Position numbers and translations under genes: made by a program. Below the pieces are notes generated by a model, which had not been told where the DNA came from, made no database searches, and worked only from the letters and a program-made list of their open reading frames with translations. This document shows, piece after piece, positions 17,442 through 25,694 of a DNA stretch of 59,892 nt. The DNA comes from Phycisphaerales bacterium. Lineage in GTDB: Bacteria; Planctomycetota; Phycisphaerae; Phycisphaerales; UBA1924. The stretch covers positions 1 to 59,892 of the forward strand of contig JADLCX010000069.1 of NCBI GenBank assembly GCA_020846975.1, in the 5' to 3' direction. How positions within the stretch are numbered: the stretch's first letter is position 1; each line of letters starts with the position of its first letter.

Positions 17442-19565
17442 GTGTCGGAACACGCCGCCGCGACGGGAAAGATAGTGGGGTCTGTCTCTCGCCAGGGCGA
17501 GCCCGGCCGCTCCCCTGTGCCGGTCGCGTTCGCCGTGGTTGAGCGGCTTTTGCCCCGTCTGCACGCCGCGATCTGGACTTTGGGTTTGGTGTTCATCGCC
17601 ATCGCCATCGCGGCCTCCGGCGCGCTGGTGCTCAAGCACTTCACCGGCGTCGCGCTCCCCGGCTGCCGCGCCGGCAGCGCGTGCGATCGGCTCGAGCAGA
17701 CCATCTTCGGTCGTATTCTCTTTCCCCCGGGGTTGGCCGAATCGCTCGGCTTCGCCAAGTGGCCGGTCTCGTCGCTCGGGTTCGCCTTCTTTGTGGCGAT
17801 CGCCGCGGCGTGGCTGACCGGGCTCCGGTGGATCGCGCCGGGGCTCAAGTTCGTGGTCCGTTTCGGCGCGCTGTTCTCGCTGGTCTATGTCGGCGTCATC
17901 GTCGCCAAACAGGAGTGGTGCCGGTACTGCCTGTTCACCCACGCGGCGAACTTCGGTCTCCTGATCTGCATGGAGGTTGGTTTGATGCTGTCCAAGCGTT
18001 CCCGTCCCGCCGTCAACACGCCACGCCCCGCCGCAATCCCATCGCGTCGCGCCGGGCTGGCCTCGCTCATCGCTTTCGCGCTCGCGTTCTTCGGCGCGAC
18101 GGGCGTGCTCGGGCTCAAGGAGCGCGGCCTGGCCGTCGCCGCCGCGGCCGAGTTGAAGGCCAGCCAGGAAGCGATCCTCAAGGCCTCGCGCGATCAGGCG
18201 GAGAAGGCCGCGGCTCAGCAGGCGGAAAAGGCCGTCAGCGGCGGCGACACGTACGACTTCGGTCCCAACGGATTCACGGGCCGCTACCGCCTCGGACCCG
18301 AGAAGGCCCAGGTCCGCATCGTGATCTATGGCGCGTACACCTGCAAGTACTGCAAGCAGATGGAGCAGCAGGCCCTGCAGATCCAGGCCGCGAACCCCAA
18401 CACGGTCTCGTTCTGCTTCAAGCATTTCCCGATGTGCTGGGTCTGCAACAAGCACACGAAGGAGGCGGACACGGAGCCGGTGCATCGCAACGCGTGCTGG
18501 GCCGCGCGATGCGCGGAAGCGTGCGCGATCATCGCCGGCGCGAACGCCGAGATCGAGGGCAAGGACCGCTGGACCGCCGCGAACGAGGCGTTCTGGAAGG
18601 CGCACCACTGGCTCTACGACATCGACGGCCAGTTCGATGACAAGACGCTCATGGACGGCCTGAAGGCCCACGGCTTCGATGCGGAAAAAGTCACGGCCAT
18701 CATGGACAAGCCCGCGGCGGACAAGCCCGTGGTGTCGGACATCGAGGAAGGCCACGCGATCGGGCTGTTCCAGACGCCGATGATCTGGATCAACGAGGTG
18801 GAGTTGAAGGGCTGGCAGGTCCCGGGCGCGCTGCAGAACAGCGTGAACACGCTGCTCGGCGCCAAGCCCGCGCTTCCCGCGCTCAGCGCCAAGGACAGCG
18901 GGATGAAGCCCCCGCTGGCGTACGTGAAGGCAATCGAGGACTGGCGTTCCGAGTCGCAACTGGTGTTCATGGCGGACACGACGGCACGGACGGTCGGCGG
19001 CGCGACCGCGCCGGTCGAGGTGGTCATCTTCGGTGACTTCCAGGAGCCCAACACCGCCAAGGCCGACCTGATCGTCCGGTCGTGGATCTACGCGCCGGAC
19101 AAGGGCGGTCTGGCGAAGGATGCGGCAAGCTCGAAGAACGTGCGCTACACCTTCCGGCACTTTCCCGGCGACCAGTCGTGCAACACCAAGCTTCCGCGGA
19201 TGATCTTCCCGCAAGGGTGCCTGGCCTCCAAGTCCGCCGAGACCGCGGGGCTGATGGGCGGCGAAACCGCGTACTGGAAGATGCACGACTGGCTGATGAA
19301 GAATCAGACCGGGTTCGGGTACGACGCGGCCAAGCGGGCGGCGAAGAGCATCGGGCTCGAGACCGATGCGTTTGTCGCCAAGCTTGCCGATGCCCGGGTC
19401 GCCGAAGCCATCCAGAACGACATCAACGCGGCCGAGGCGATCAACGTCAACCAGATCCCCAAGATCTATATCCAGGGCAAGTGGGTTCGGACGTGGACGC
19501 GAGAGGGCGACAACGTGCTCGAGCGTATCGCCGACGAGGCCGCGAAGGAGGCCGCGAAGAAGTGA
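17442..19565 (+). CDS. VKOR-DsbA-DsbA fusion (disulfide bond formation protein)
   Basis: A 707-aa protein. The N-terminal ~180 residues form a VKOR-type membrane domain. It has loop cysteines C75 and C81 (GCRAGSAC), the active-site pair C160-R-Y-C163, and four or more hydrophobic segments. After a membrane-anchored linker rich in Ala and Lys comes a DsbA-like thioredoxin domain with C301-K-Y-C304 (YTCKYCKQM). A second DsbA-like domain follows (VEVVIFGDFQEPNTAK...FRHFPGDQSC...IPKIYIQGKW) in which the CxxC position reads EPNT, so it cannot do thiol chemistry there. The quinone-linked VKOR domain would reoxidise the first thioredoxin domain in the periplasm. GTG 17442 is chosen because GGGAGGA precedes it at good spacing; an upstream ATG at 17385 has none. 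Confidence 0.9.
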   Translation: MSEHAAATGKIVGSVSRQGEPGRSPVPVAFAVVERLLPRLHAAIWTLGLVFIAIAIAASGALVLKHFTGVALPGCRAGSACDRLEQTIFGRILFPPGLAESLGFAKWPVSSLGFAFFVAIAAAWLTGLRWIAPGLKFVVRFGALFSLVYVGVIVAKQEWCRYCLFTHAANFGLLICMEVGLMLSKRSRPAVNTPRPAAIPSRRAGLASLIAFALAFFGATGVLGLKERGLAVAAAAELKASQEAILKASRDQAEKAAAQQAEKAVSGGDTYDFGPNGFTGRYRLGPEKAQVRIVIYGAYTCKYCKQMEQQALQIQAANPNTVSFCFKHFPMCWVCNKHTKEADTEPVHRNACWAARCAEACAIIAGANAEIEGKDRWTAANEAFWKAHHWLYDIDGQFDDKTLMDGLKAHGFDAEKVTAIMDKPAADKPVVSDIEEGHAIGLFQTPMIWINEVELKGWQVPGALQNSVNTLLGAKPALPALSAKDSGMKPPLAYVKAIEDWRSESQLVFMADTTARTVGGATAPVEVVIFGDFQEPNTAKADLIVRSWIYAPDKGGLAKDAASSKNVRYTFRHFPGDQSCNTKLPRMIFPQGCLASKSAETAGLMGGETAYWKMHDWLMKNQTGFGYDAAKRAAKSIGLETDAFVAKLADARVAEAIQNDINAAEAINVNQIPKIYIQGKWVRTWTREGDNVLERIADEAAKEAAKK

Positions 19566-19583
19566 CCGAACCGGTCGCGTGAG

Positions 19584-21575
19584 TCACACGCAGGGCGTGA
19601 AGTACGCGCTCAGGAAGTCGAAGATGTCCTGCACGGACACGCCGCCGGAGTGGTTGAAGTCGGCCGATGGCGAGTTCAGGAAGTAGGCGCTGAGGAAGTC
19701 GAAGATATCCTGCACGGAGACCGCGCCGCTGGCGTTGAAGTCGGCGGGGCAGAGCTCGCCCTCGGTCGGGCCGAGGAAGAGCACGGCCTCGTAGTTCTCG
19801 TTGATGCCGCCGTTGTTGTAGGTGATGACGGTGTTGACGATGGCGCCGCCGAAGGCGCGGATGTTCATCGGGTCGCCTGTCAGGGCGGTGGGCGCCTGCT
19901 CCTGGATCAACTGCTGGTGGTGGAACGCTCCGGAAGCCATCGAGTCGGAATCGCTCAGGGCGAGCGACGTGATGGTGTACGTGCGGAGCGAGTTGACGCC
20001 CGAGATCGCCTGGCCCGTGGTGAGCAGCAGTTCGAGCTTGAATCCGGAAGGCGTGGTCACCGCCTTGAACAGGCCGGTCGCGACCGGCGCGAGGTTGGGC
20101 TTCCACGTCGCGACGAAGTAGACGTTGCCGAGGCGATCGACCGCCGGGGCGGAGATCGTCGTGGATGGCGTGTCGAGCGCGCCGATCGCCGCGCCGTTCG
20201 GACCGTCGAGCACGGGTTGGTTCTGGTGCGCGGCGACGGTCCAGTTGGTGACGCCGGCGCTGATCGAGGTCGCGACGGCGATGAAGTCGCCCTGGGTGGG
20301 GTCGTTCGCGGTCGCCGCGAGCACGAGGTTGCCGCCGGTGTTCTGGCCGACGCCCACGAGCCCGTTTCCGCCGCGGAAGGGCACCTGGGAGAGGTACTGC
20401 CTGAACGTGGCATCGCCAGAGGCGTTGGCGCTGAACCCGTCGGGCGAGGAGATGGGCGACGGGAGCGTCATGCCGCGCGGCGAGGCGCCGATCACGGGCG
20501 GCGCGCCGGCGTTCCCGAAGTTGAGTCCGACGGCGTCGAGGGCGTTGACCTTGCCGCCCGCGCTCGCGAAGCCGAGCGTCGCGACGGTGCCCGCGTTGCC
20601 GCCCAGGGGGAGCAGCGGCGAGAACGAGGGGTTGCCGCGATGGCCGGTGATGCCGGGCGCCAGGTGAGCGGCGCCGAGGTTGGACAGGTTGGCGGTTGTC
20701 GAGCCGACCCGCAGGCGGTTGGTGAAGTCGAACACGAGCCCGAAGGCGCCGACACCCGGTTGCAGCACGCCCGACGGGACGTTGGTCGGCGTGGCCTCGT
20801 TGCTGACGATGAACGCGGTGGCCGGGGCGTCGGTGGCGGTGTTGTTCCCGCTCACGGAAGTGAACTGGTTCCTGGCCGCGGTGTTTCGCGACGCGAGGGC
20901 GATGCGAGCGACGTTGTCGCCGAGCACGCGGTTGGTGGTTGTCGGGAGCGTGTTGAAGTTGTCGGCCCGGATGAACGCGTTGCCGAGGGCGTCGACCGCG
21001 CCGAGCGAGAGCGTGGAGGTATCGACGCCGACGGTGCTCACTCGGCTGACGGCCGCGACGGTGCGCTCGACGTACAGCCTGCTCAGGCTGCTCGACGAAC
21101 GGCCGATGATCGCGCCGAGGATGTTGGTCGGGTTCAGCGAGAAGTCCGAGGCCACCACGCCGAACTGTGTGGCGAAGCCCGTCACCGACTCGGACATGGC
21201 CGGCGCGGTGTTGAAGCTCGGGTTGACGCCCTGTCCGGCCGCGGTCCAGCGGCTGAAACCGCGGCTCGCGAAAGCGGTGTTCAAGGACAGGCTCGGGCTG
21301 ACCGCGGACGCGCCGAGGATCTGCGTCTTGAAACTGGGATCGATGTCACGCGAAGCCTTGATGATCGGGCCGACCAGCAGTTCGTTGCCCCACGATGTGG
21401 TGATGGTCTGCAGATCAACCACGTAGCGGCGCTGCTGCACGGGGAGGTCGTACGCCGAAAGGGCATCATTTCCTCCGGCGGCGGAGGGAACGCTGTCCTG
21501 TCCGAAGGATGTTCCCGCGATCGCCAGCACCGTTGCGACGGCCGCCGCCCTCGGGTTGTTACAGATCATCTTCAT
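19584..21575 (-). CDS. Secreted protein with C-terminal paired dockerin-like (GC-type) repeats
   Basis: A 663-aa protein with a signal peptide (AAAVATVLAIAGTSFGQ). The ~560-residue middle is low in charge and rich in Gly, Ala, Ser and Thr, with no family I recognise. The C-terminus holds two near-identical units, ADFNASGAVSVQDIFDFL and ADFNHSGGVSVQDIFDFL, flanked by cysteines (CPADFN at the start, TPC at the end). This is the planctomycete GC-type dockerin-like anchor, with Asp/Asn residues suited to calcium binding. ATG 21575 has a GGAG 5 nt upstream; GTG 21581 is an alternative. A good sigma-70 promoter lies about 80-110 nt upstream. It converges on the VKOR gene with 18 nt between the stops. 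Confidence 0.85.
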   Translation of the reverse strand: MKMICNNPRAAAVATVLAIAGTSFGQDSVPSAAGGNDALSAYDLPVQQRRYVVDLQTITTSWGNELLVGPIIKASRDIDPSFKTQILGASAVSPSLSLNTAFASRGFSRWTAAGQGVNPSFNTAPAMSESVTGFATQFGVVASDFSLNPTNILGAIIGRSSSSLSRLYVERTVAAVSRVSTVGVDTSTLSLGAVDALGNAFIRADNFNTLPTTTNRVLGDNVARIALASRNTAARNQFTSVSGNNTATDAPATAFIVSNEATPTNVPSGVLQPGVGAFGLVFDFTNRLRVGSTTANLSNLGAAHLAPGITGHRGNPSFSPLLPLGGNAGTVATLGFASAGGKVNALDAVGLNFGNAGAPPVIGASPRGMTLPSPISSPDGFSANASGDATFRQYLSQVPFRGGNGLVGVGQNTGGNLVLAATANDPTQGDFIAVATSISAGVTNWTVAAHQNQPVLDGPNGAAIGALDTPSTTISAPAVDRLGNVYFVATWKPNLAPVATGLFKAVTTPSGFKLELLLTTGQAISGVNSLRTYTITSLALSDSDSMASGAFHHQQLIQEQAPTALTGDPMNIRAFGGAIVNTVITYNNGGINENYEAVLFLGPTEGELCPADFNASGAVSVQDIFDFLSAYFLNSPSADFNHSGGVSVQDIFDFLSAYFTPCV
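19599..19715 (-). repeat. Two 36-bp dockerin-coding DNA repeats (copy set A)
   Basis: 19599-19634 and 19680-19715 are near-identical; each encodes VQDIFDFLSAYF. The same sequence occurs twice more at 32333-32449 in the opposite orientation. Confidence 0.85.
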
Positions 21576-21658
21576 CGCCACTCCGATCGGCCTGATTCGA
21601 GATCCCGGCCACTCACTCCCGCACGCGACGGCGGATGGCGAGCGAAACGGGAAAACGA

Positions 21659-21687
21659 AGTATACATCATGGGGAAGGGGATGCCAA
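21659..21687 (-). promoter_or_regulatory. Sigma-70-type promoter of the dockerin-tailed protein gene
   Basis: On the minus strand TTGGCA (21687-21682) is separated by exactly 17 nt from TATACT (21664-21659). Both hexamers are one base from consensus. The predicted transcript begins near 21652, giving a leader of roughly 75 nt before ATG 21575. Confidence 0.75.
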
Positions 21688-21870
21688 ACAAATAACGATC
21701 ACGAACGCCGATTCTCCCGATACAGGGGGGTGATCGAGGCTCACTCGGTTCGATTGGGAATCACCCGGAATAGGGGCTGGTTGCGCTCGTCCCCAGATTT
21801 GGGTATGTGATTCCCGCGGTGGTAGGGCCCGAGAGGGAACGGAGAGTACCCGGTACGCTCCCGCTCTCAC

Positions 21871-24800
21871 ATGGGCTGGGCGCGTTTCACAATCGTGTGC
21901 GATGAGTGCGTGCGCATCGAGTACGCGCCGGCCGCGGGCGGCTTTGTGGATGCGCCATCGTTGACGGCGGTGAGTCGTCCCGGCACACCGCTCGTGGTTG
22001 AGGATGTCGACGGGGCTGAGCCGGTTGTGCTTCGCACGCCGCGGCTTGTGCTGGAGTTCCGGCCGCGGGGTTGCGGATTCACTCGCGACACTCTGCGCGT
22101 GCAGATCGTCGGTCCGTTCGCGCCGGGCGGACCGCAAGGAGCGAGCGTCGAGTGGCATCCGGGCGCGCGGCAGCAGGGAAACCTGGGCGGCACGCTGTCG
22201 ACGCTCGATGGGTTGAAGCGGAGCGTGCCGCTCCCGGATGGGTTGCTCTCGCGCGACGGATGGTTCCTGATTGATGACTCGCGAGGCCACCTGCTCGACG
22301 GCGGGTGGGTCAAGACTCGGGACGAGGTTGTTCCGGGGGGGGGCACGGACTGGTTCCTGCTGTGCTACGGCGCCGACTACGCGGGCGCGCTCCGGGCGTT
22401 CACGCGGTTTGCGGGAGCCGTTCCCATGCCGCGTCGGAGCCTGCTGGGATCGTGGTACTCGCGGTATTGGCCGCACACGTCCGAGCAGTATCGCGCGATC
22501 GTGAACGAGTACGAATCGCACGGGATCCCGCTGGATGTCGTCGTGCTGGACATGGACTGGCATCGGGATGGGTGGACGGGATGGTCGTGGAACCGCGATC
22601 TGCTGCCCGACGCGGAAGAGCTGCTGCAATGGATGCGAGAGCGAGGCCTTGCGGTGACGCTCAACCTGCACCCAGCGGATGGGGTGGGGCCGCACGAGGA
22701 TCGCTACACGGAGTTCATGCGTGCGATCGGGCGTGATCCCGCATCGCGAGAGACCGTGCCGTTCGATGCGGGCGATCGGCGATACATGGGTTCGCTGTTC
22801 GAGCAGGTTCACAGGCCGCTCGAAGAGAGCGGTGTGGACTTCTGGTGGGTGGACTGGCAGCAGGGTCGGACCGTGCCGTCGGTTCCGGGGCTGACGAACC
22901 TCGCGTGGCTGAACTGCTTGTATTTTCGGCATTCAGCGGGCGAGGGGGCGAGGGGACGCCGCGGCGTGTCGTTCTCGCGCTGGGCGGGGGAATCGCACGC
23001 GCACGAGGGGCACGCCGGTCAAGCCAAGTCCTCTTCCCCGCCCCTTCCGCCCGGGAGAGGCGGTCAAGACGCGTTCGCTGAGGTGTGGTCGGACCATCGA
23101 CACCCGATTCATTTTTCGGGAGATGCGCACACAGGCTGGGAGATGCTCGACTTCCAGGTTCCGTTCACGATCGCCGCGGGGAACGCGGGGTGTTTCTACT
23201 GGTCGCACGATATCGGCGGGCACTTCGGGCCGCGGGATGAGGAGGCAACGGCGAGGTGGGTGCAGTTCGGCGCGCTGAGCGCGGCCCTGCGGCTGCACTC
23301 GGCGCGCACGGAGGCTCTGGACCGACGGCCGTGGAGTTATGCGCCGAAGTTCCTGGAATCGATGCGCAGCGCGTTCGCGCTACGCGCGATGCTGATGCCG
23401 TACATCTACACCCACGTGCGGGCTTGTCACGAGCGGTCGCTGCCGTTGGTTCGGGCGATGTACGTGGATCGACCGATGGAGCCGGAGTCGTACCGCTCGG
23501 CGCGGCAGTTCATGCTGGGTGAGCATCTGCTGTGTGCGCCGATCACCGCGCCGGGCGTCGGTCCGTCGTGCGTGGCGTGGCGGGAGGTGTGGTTTCCTTC
23601 GCTGGGGCTCGCGGGCGGGGGCGTGGGGGCGTGGTATCGGTGGGGGACGGGCGAGCGGTACGCCGCCGGGACGCACGCCGTGGTGAGTGCTTCGATCGAT
23701 GAGACGGCGATGTTTGCGCCGGGAGGCGTGGCGATCCCGCTCCGAGCCGGCGTTGGACCGCGCATGACCGATGGAGATCACCATGAGCTGGTGGTGCGAA
23801 CGTGGCCGGGCACGCCGGGCCAGGTGAGCGAGTCGGAGTTGCATGAGGATGACGGGGAAACGCGGGGTCATGAGTCCTGCGAGTTCGCCCGGACGCCGAT
23901 GCGATTGGAGTGGTTGGAAGGCGCGGAGGCCGATCGTGTGATCGCGCGGCTCACATTCGGCCCGACCCGCGGGAGGTACTCGGGCCAGTCCCCGGAGCGG
24001 GAGTTGTGCGTTGAGTTCGCGGGTGTTTCGGGCCTCTGGCTGCGATCGGCGCCGGATGGAACGGTCATGCGAGACGGCGCAAGGCACGAAGGGGTGGTGG
24101 CTTTGCGCATCCCGGCGGCGCCGATTGATCGCCAGATCCGGCTGGAAGTGGAGGTCATGCCCGTCGACGCGCGGCAGGCCAGCAATGTGCACGGCGCATC
24201 GCGGCGCAAGGCTGCGTTCGGCGATGGCGTTGCTCCCGACGCGGCGGGTGCGCGGCGATCGATCGTTGACGGTATCGAAGCGGATCGAGCCGCGATTGAG
24301 TTGGGCGTGGGCGTGGTCGAGATCACGGCGCGGCCCGACCTCGGCGAGCCTCCGGCTGCGGTGCGGGTGATCGATACACGCGGCGTCATCGATAGCGCAC
24401 GCGCGGAGGTGCATGTGATCGACGTGGCGGGGCGCTCTTCGGTCGAGCGATGGCGCGGCGAGGTCGCGCTGGCGGGGAGCGCCGGGCCGGGGCGCTGGGC
24501 CGAGATCACATTGCCGGACGCGCCGCTCAAGGGAGCGGCCCTGGGGCTGCGGGCGACGAGGCTCGTGCGGGTCGGGTTCAGCATCGACGGCCGCGTGATG
24601 TCGATTTCGCGCGAGGTGCAGCGGGTTCTTGGTCCGCTGAGGGAGTGGCGGGTGATCGGGCCGTTCGACTGGCATTGGGCGCGGTCCATCGCCGAGCAGC
24701 ACGCAGGGCCCGAGCGGGGTGGGTTGGGCGAACGGGACCGCCACGTGGGCGCGAGCGGCGCGGTACTCGAGTGGCACGATGCGCGCGGCGGGCCGCGTTG

Positions 24801-25170
24801 GGCGACCGACCTGGCGGCGACGATGCGGGAGTTCGGCGGACAAGAGCATGGGCTGGGTTACGCGGTCACGGTGGTTGTCTCGTCAAAGAAACAGCCGGCC
24901 CGCCTGCACCTCGAGTCGAGCGACAAGGTGGAGGCGTGGATCAACGGGCACAAGGTGTACTCGCTCGATGCCTTCGAGTCACACGCCGCGGTTGATGGCG
25001 GAGCCGATGTCGCGCTGAGGACCGGGCGGAACACGCTGCTGGTGAAGTGCGCGAGCGGGGGAGTTGCCGGGCTGGGCGGCTGGGGGTTCACCGCGGCGAT
25101 CGAGAGCGAGTTTGGGGTTGGCGTTGAGGCACGGCGCCACTCGGCCACAGCGCACCCCGCGGCGGGGTGA
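21871..25170 (+). CDS. Glycoside hydrolase family 31 enzyme with extra C-terminal domains
   Basis: A 1099-aa protein. The N-terminal beta domain begins ARFTIVCDECVRIEYAP as in GH31. The (beta/alpha)8 barrel has GSWYSRYWPHTSEQYRAI, PLDVVVLDMDWHR, nucleophile Asp327 in FWWVDWQQG, acid/base Asp418 in HFSGDAHTGW, and FYWSHDIGGHFG. Family activities include alpha-glucosidase and alpha-xylosidase; the substrate cannot be told here. Between SRWAG (W371) and DHRHPIHFSGD lies an unusual ~34-residue insertion. Residues ~780-1099 add two beta-rich modules, the last resembling glycan-binding domains (WRVIGPFDW, LESSDKVEAWINGHKVYS, GRNTLLVKCASGG). No signal peptide is visible, so it may be cytoplasmic. 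ATG 21871 has only a distant GGAGAG; start moderately sure. Confidence 0.88.
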   Translation: MGWARFTIVCDECVRIEYAPAAGGFVDAPSLTAVSRPGTPLVVEDVDGAEPVVLRTPRLVLEFRPRGCGFTRDTLRVQIVGPFAPGGPQGASVEWHPGARQQGNLGGTLSTLDGLKRSVPLPDGLLSRDGWFLIDDSRGHLLDGGWVKTRDEVVPGGGTDWFLLCYGADYAGALRAFTRFAGAVPMPRRSLLGSWYSRYWPHTSEQYRAIVNEYESHGIPLDVVVLDMDWHRDGWTGWSWNRDLLPDAEELLQWMRERGLAVTLNLHPADGVGPHEDRYTEFMRAIGRDPASRETVPFDAGDRRYMGSLFEQVHRPLEESGVDFWWVDWQQGRTVPSVPGLTNLAWLNCLYFRHSAGEGARGRRGVSFSRWAGESHAHEGHAGQAKSSSPPLPPGRGGQDAFAEVWSDHRHPIHFSGDAHTGWEMLDFQVPFTIAAGNAGCFYWSHDIGGHFGPRDEEATARWVQFGALSAALRLHSARTEALDRRPWSYAPKFLESMRSAFALRAMLMPYIYTHVRACHERSLPLVRAMYVDRPMEPESYRSARQFMLGEHLLCAPITAPGVGPSCVAWREVWFPSLGLAGGGVGAWYRWGTGERYAAGTHAVVSASIDETAMFAPGGVAIPLRAGVGPRMTDGDHHELVVRTWPGTPGQVSESELHEDDGETRGHESCEFARTPMRLEWLEGAEADRVIARLTFGPTRGRYSGQSPERELCVEFAGVSGLWLRSAPDGTVMRDGARHEGVVALRIPAAPIDRQIRLEVEVMPVDARQASNVHGASRRKAAFGDGVAPDAAGARRSIVDGIEADRAAIELGVGVVEITARPDLGEPPAAVRVIDTRGVIDSARAEVHVIDVAGRSSVERWRGEVALAGSAGPGRWAEITLPDAPLKGAALGLRATRLVRVGFSIDGRVMSISREVQRVLGPLREWRVIGPFDWHWARSIAEQHAGPERGGLGERDRHVGASGAVLEWHDARGGPRWATDLAATMREFGGQEHGLGYAVTVVVSSKKQPARLHLESSDKVEAWINGHKVYSLDAFESHAAVDGGADVALRTGRNTLLVKCASGGVAGLGGWGFTAAIESEFGVGVEARRHSATAHPAAG
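22990..23091. other. REP-like in-frame insertion within the GH31 catalytic domain
   Basis: About 100 bases coding for residues ~374-407 (His/Gly/Ser/Pro-rich, including SSSPPLPPGRGG) separate two motifs that are normally nearly adjacent in the family. The core contains an imperfect palindrome (ccgcccgggagaggcgg) of the kind found in dispersed intergenic repeats. The reading frame stays open through it. Confidence 0.5.
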
Positions 25171-25219
25171 CGGGGGCTGGAGAGCGCGACGGCGTGGGTG
25201 AGTGGGGGGTGGGCCATGT

Positions 25220-25666
25220 TCAGCACCCACGGTCGGTGAGCATCAACGGGCGGACCAACCACTGGTCGGTGGCGGCGATGAGCAGGCCGGTCTTTCCGCC
25301 GTGGCCATAGACGACGGCACGCTGGCCGAACGCCCGCGCGAGCGAGAGGGCGAGGTCGCGGTTGGTGCGTGTGACAAGCCATCCGGGTTCGGGCCAAGCG
25401 CCGGATCGATCCGACGCGATGGTACGAACCGGCTCGCATCCGAACGCCCGCAAGCGATTGAGCATCGCGAGATCGCGAGCCTCGTTCTCCGCGTCGCCGA
25501 GCCGGCGCGAGTCGGGGTTGTGAGCGGTGATGATGCACCAGGGATCGGGGAAGGGTGTGGGTGCGGCCAAGCCGGCCAATGGCGAGCGGGAGAACGCGAT
25601 ATCCCGTGCCGGCGTGAACCGCACGCGGTAGACGGCCGCGAAGTATGCGTCGATGAGCGGGCGCAT
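25220..25666 (-). CDS. DUF3293 domain-containing protein
   Basis: A 148-aa protein matching the DUF3293 pattern: a Tyr-rich N-terminus (AYFAAVYRVRF), the core WCIITAHNPDSRRLGDAEN, a central WPEPGWLVTRTN block, and the end LARAFGQRAVVYGHGGKTGLLI. Function of the family is unknown; the ITAxNP...N..N pattern suggests a small nucleotide- or sugar-binding fold, but that is inference. It is divergent from the ABC exporter gene with only 28 bp between the start codons, so the promoters must overlap the neighbouring coding ends. It also converges on the GH31 gene. Confidence 0.8.
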   Translation of the reverse strand: MRPLIDAYFAAVYRVRFTPARDIAFSRSPLAGLAAPTPFPDPWCIITAHNPDSRRLGDAENEARDLAMLNRLRAFGCEPVRTIASDRSGAWPEPGWLVTRTNRDLALSLARAFGQRAVVYGHGGKTGLLIAATDQWLVRPLMLTDRGC

Positions 25667-25694
25667 GTTGCCGTGTGGAGTCTACGATGGATCG

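Noticed and set aside
21756..21815. gggaatcac / gtgattccc inverted repeat 42 nt apart, before the GH31 gene, as an operator
   Set aside because: The spacing is too wide for a normal operator, no regulator is adjacent, and such 9-bp repeats may occur by chance.
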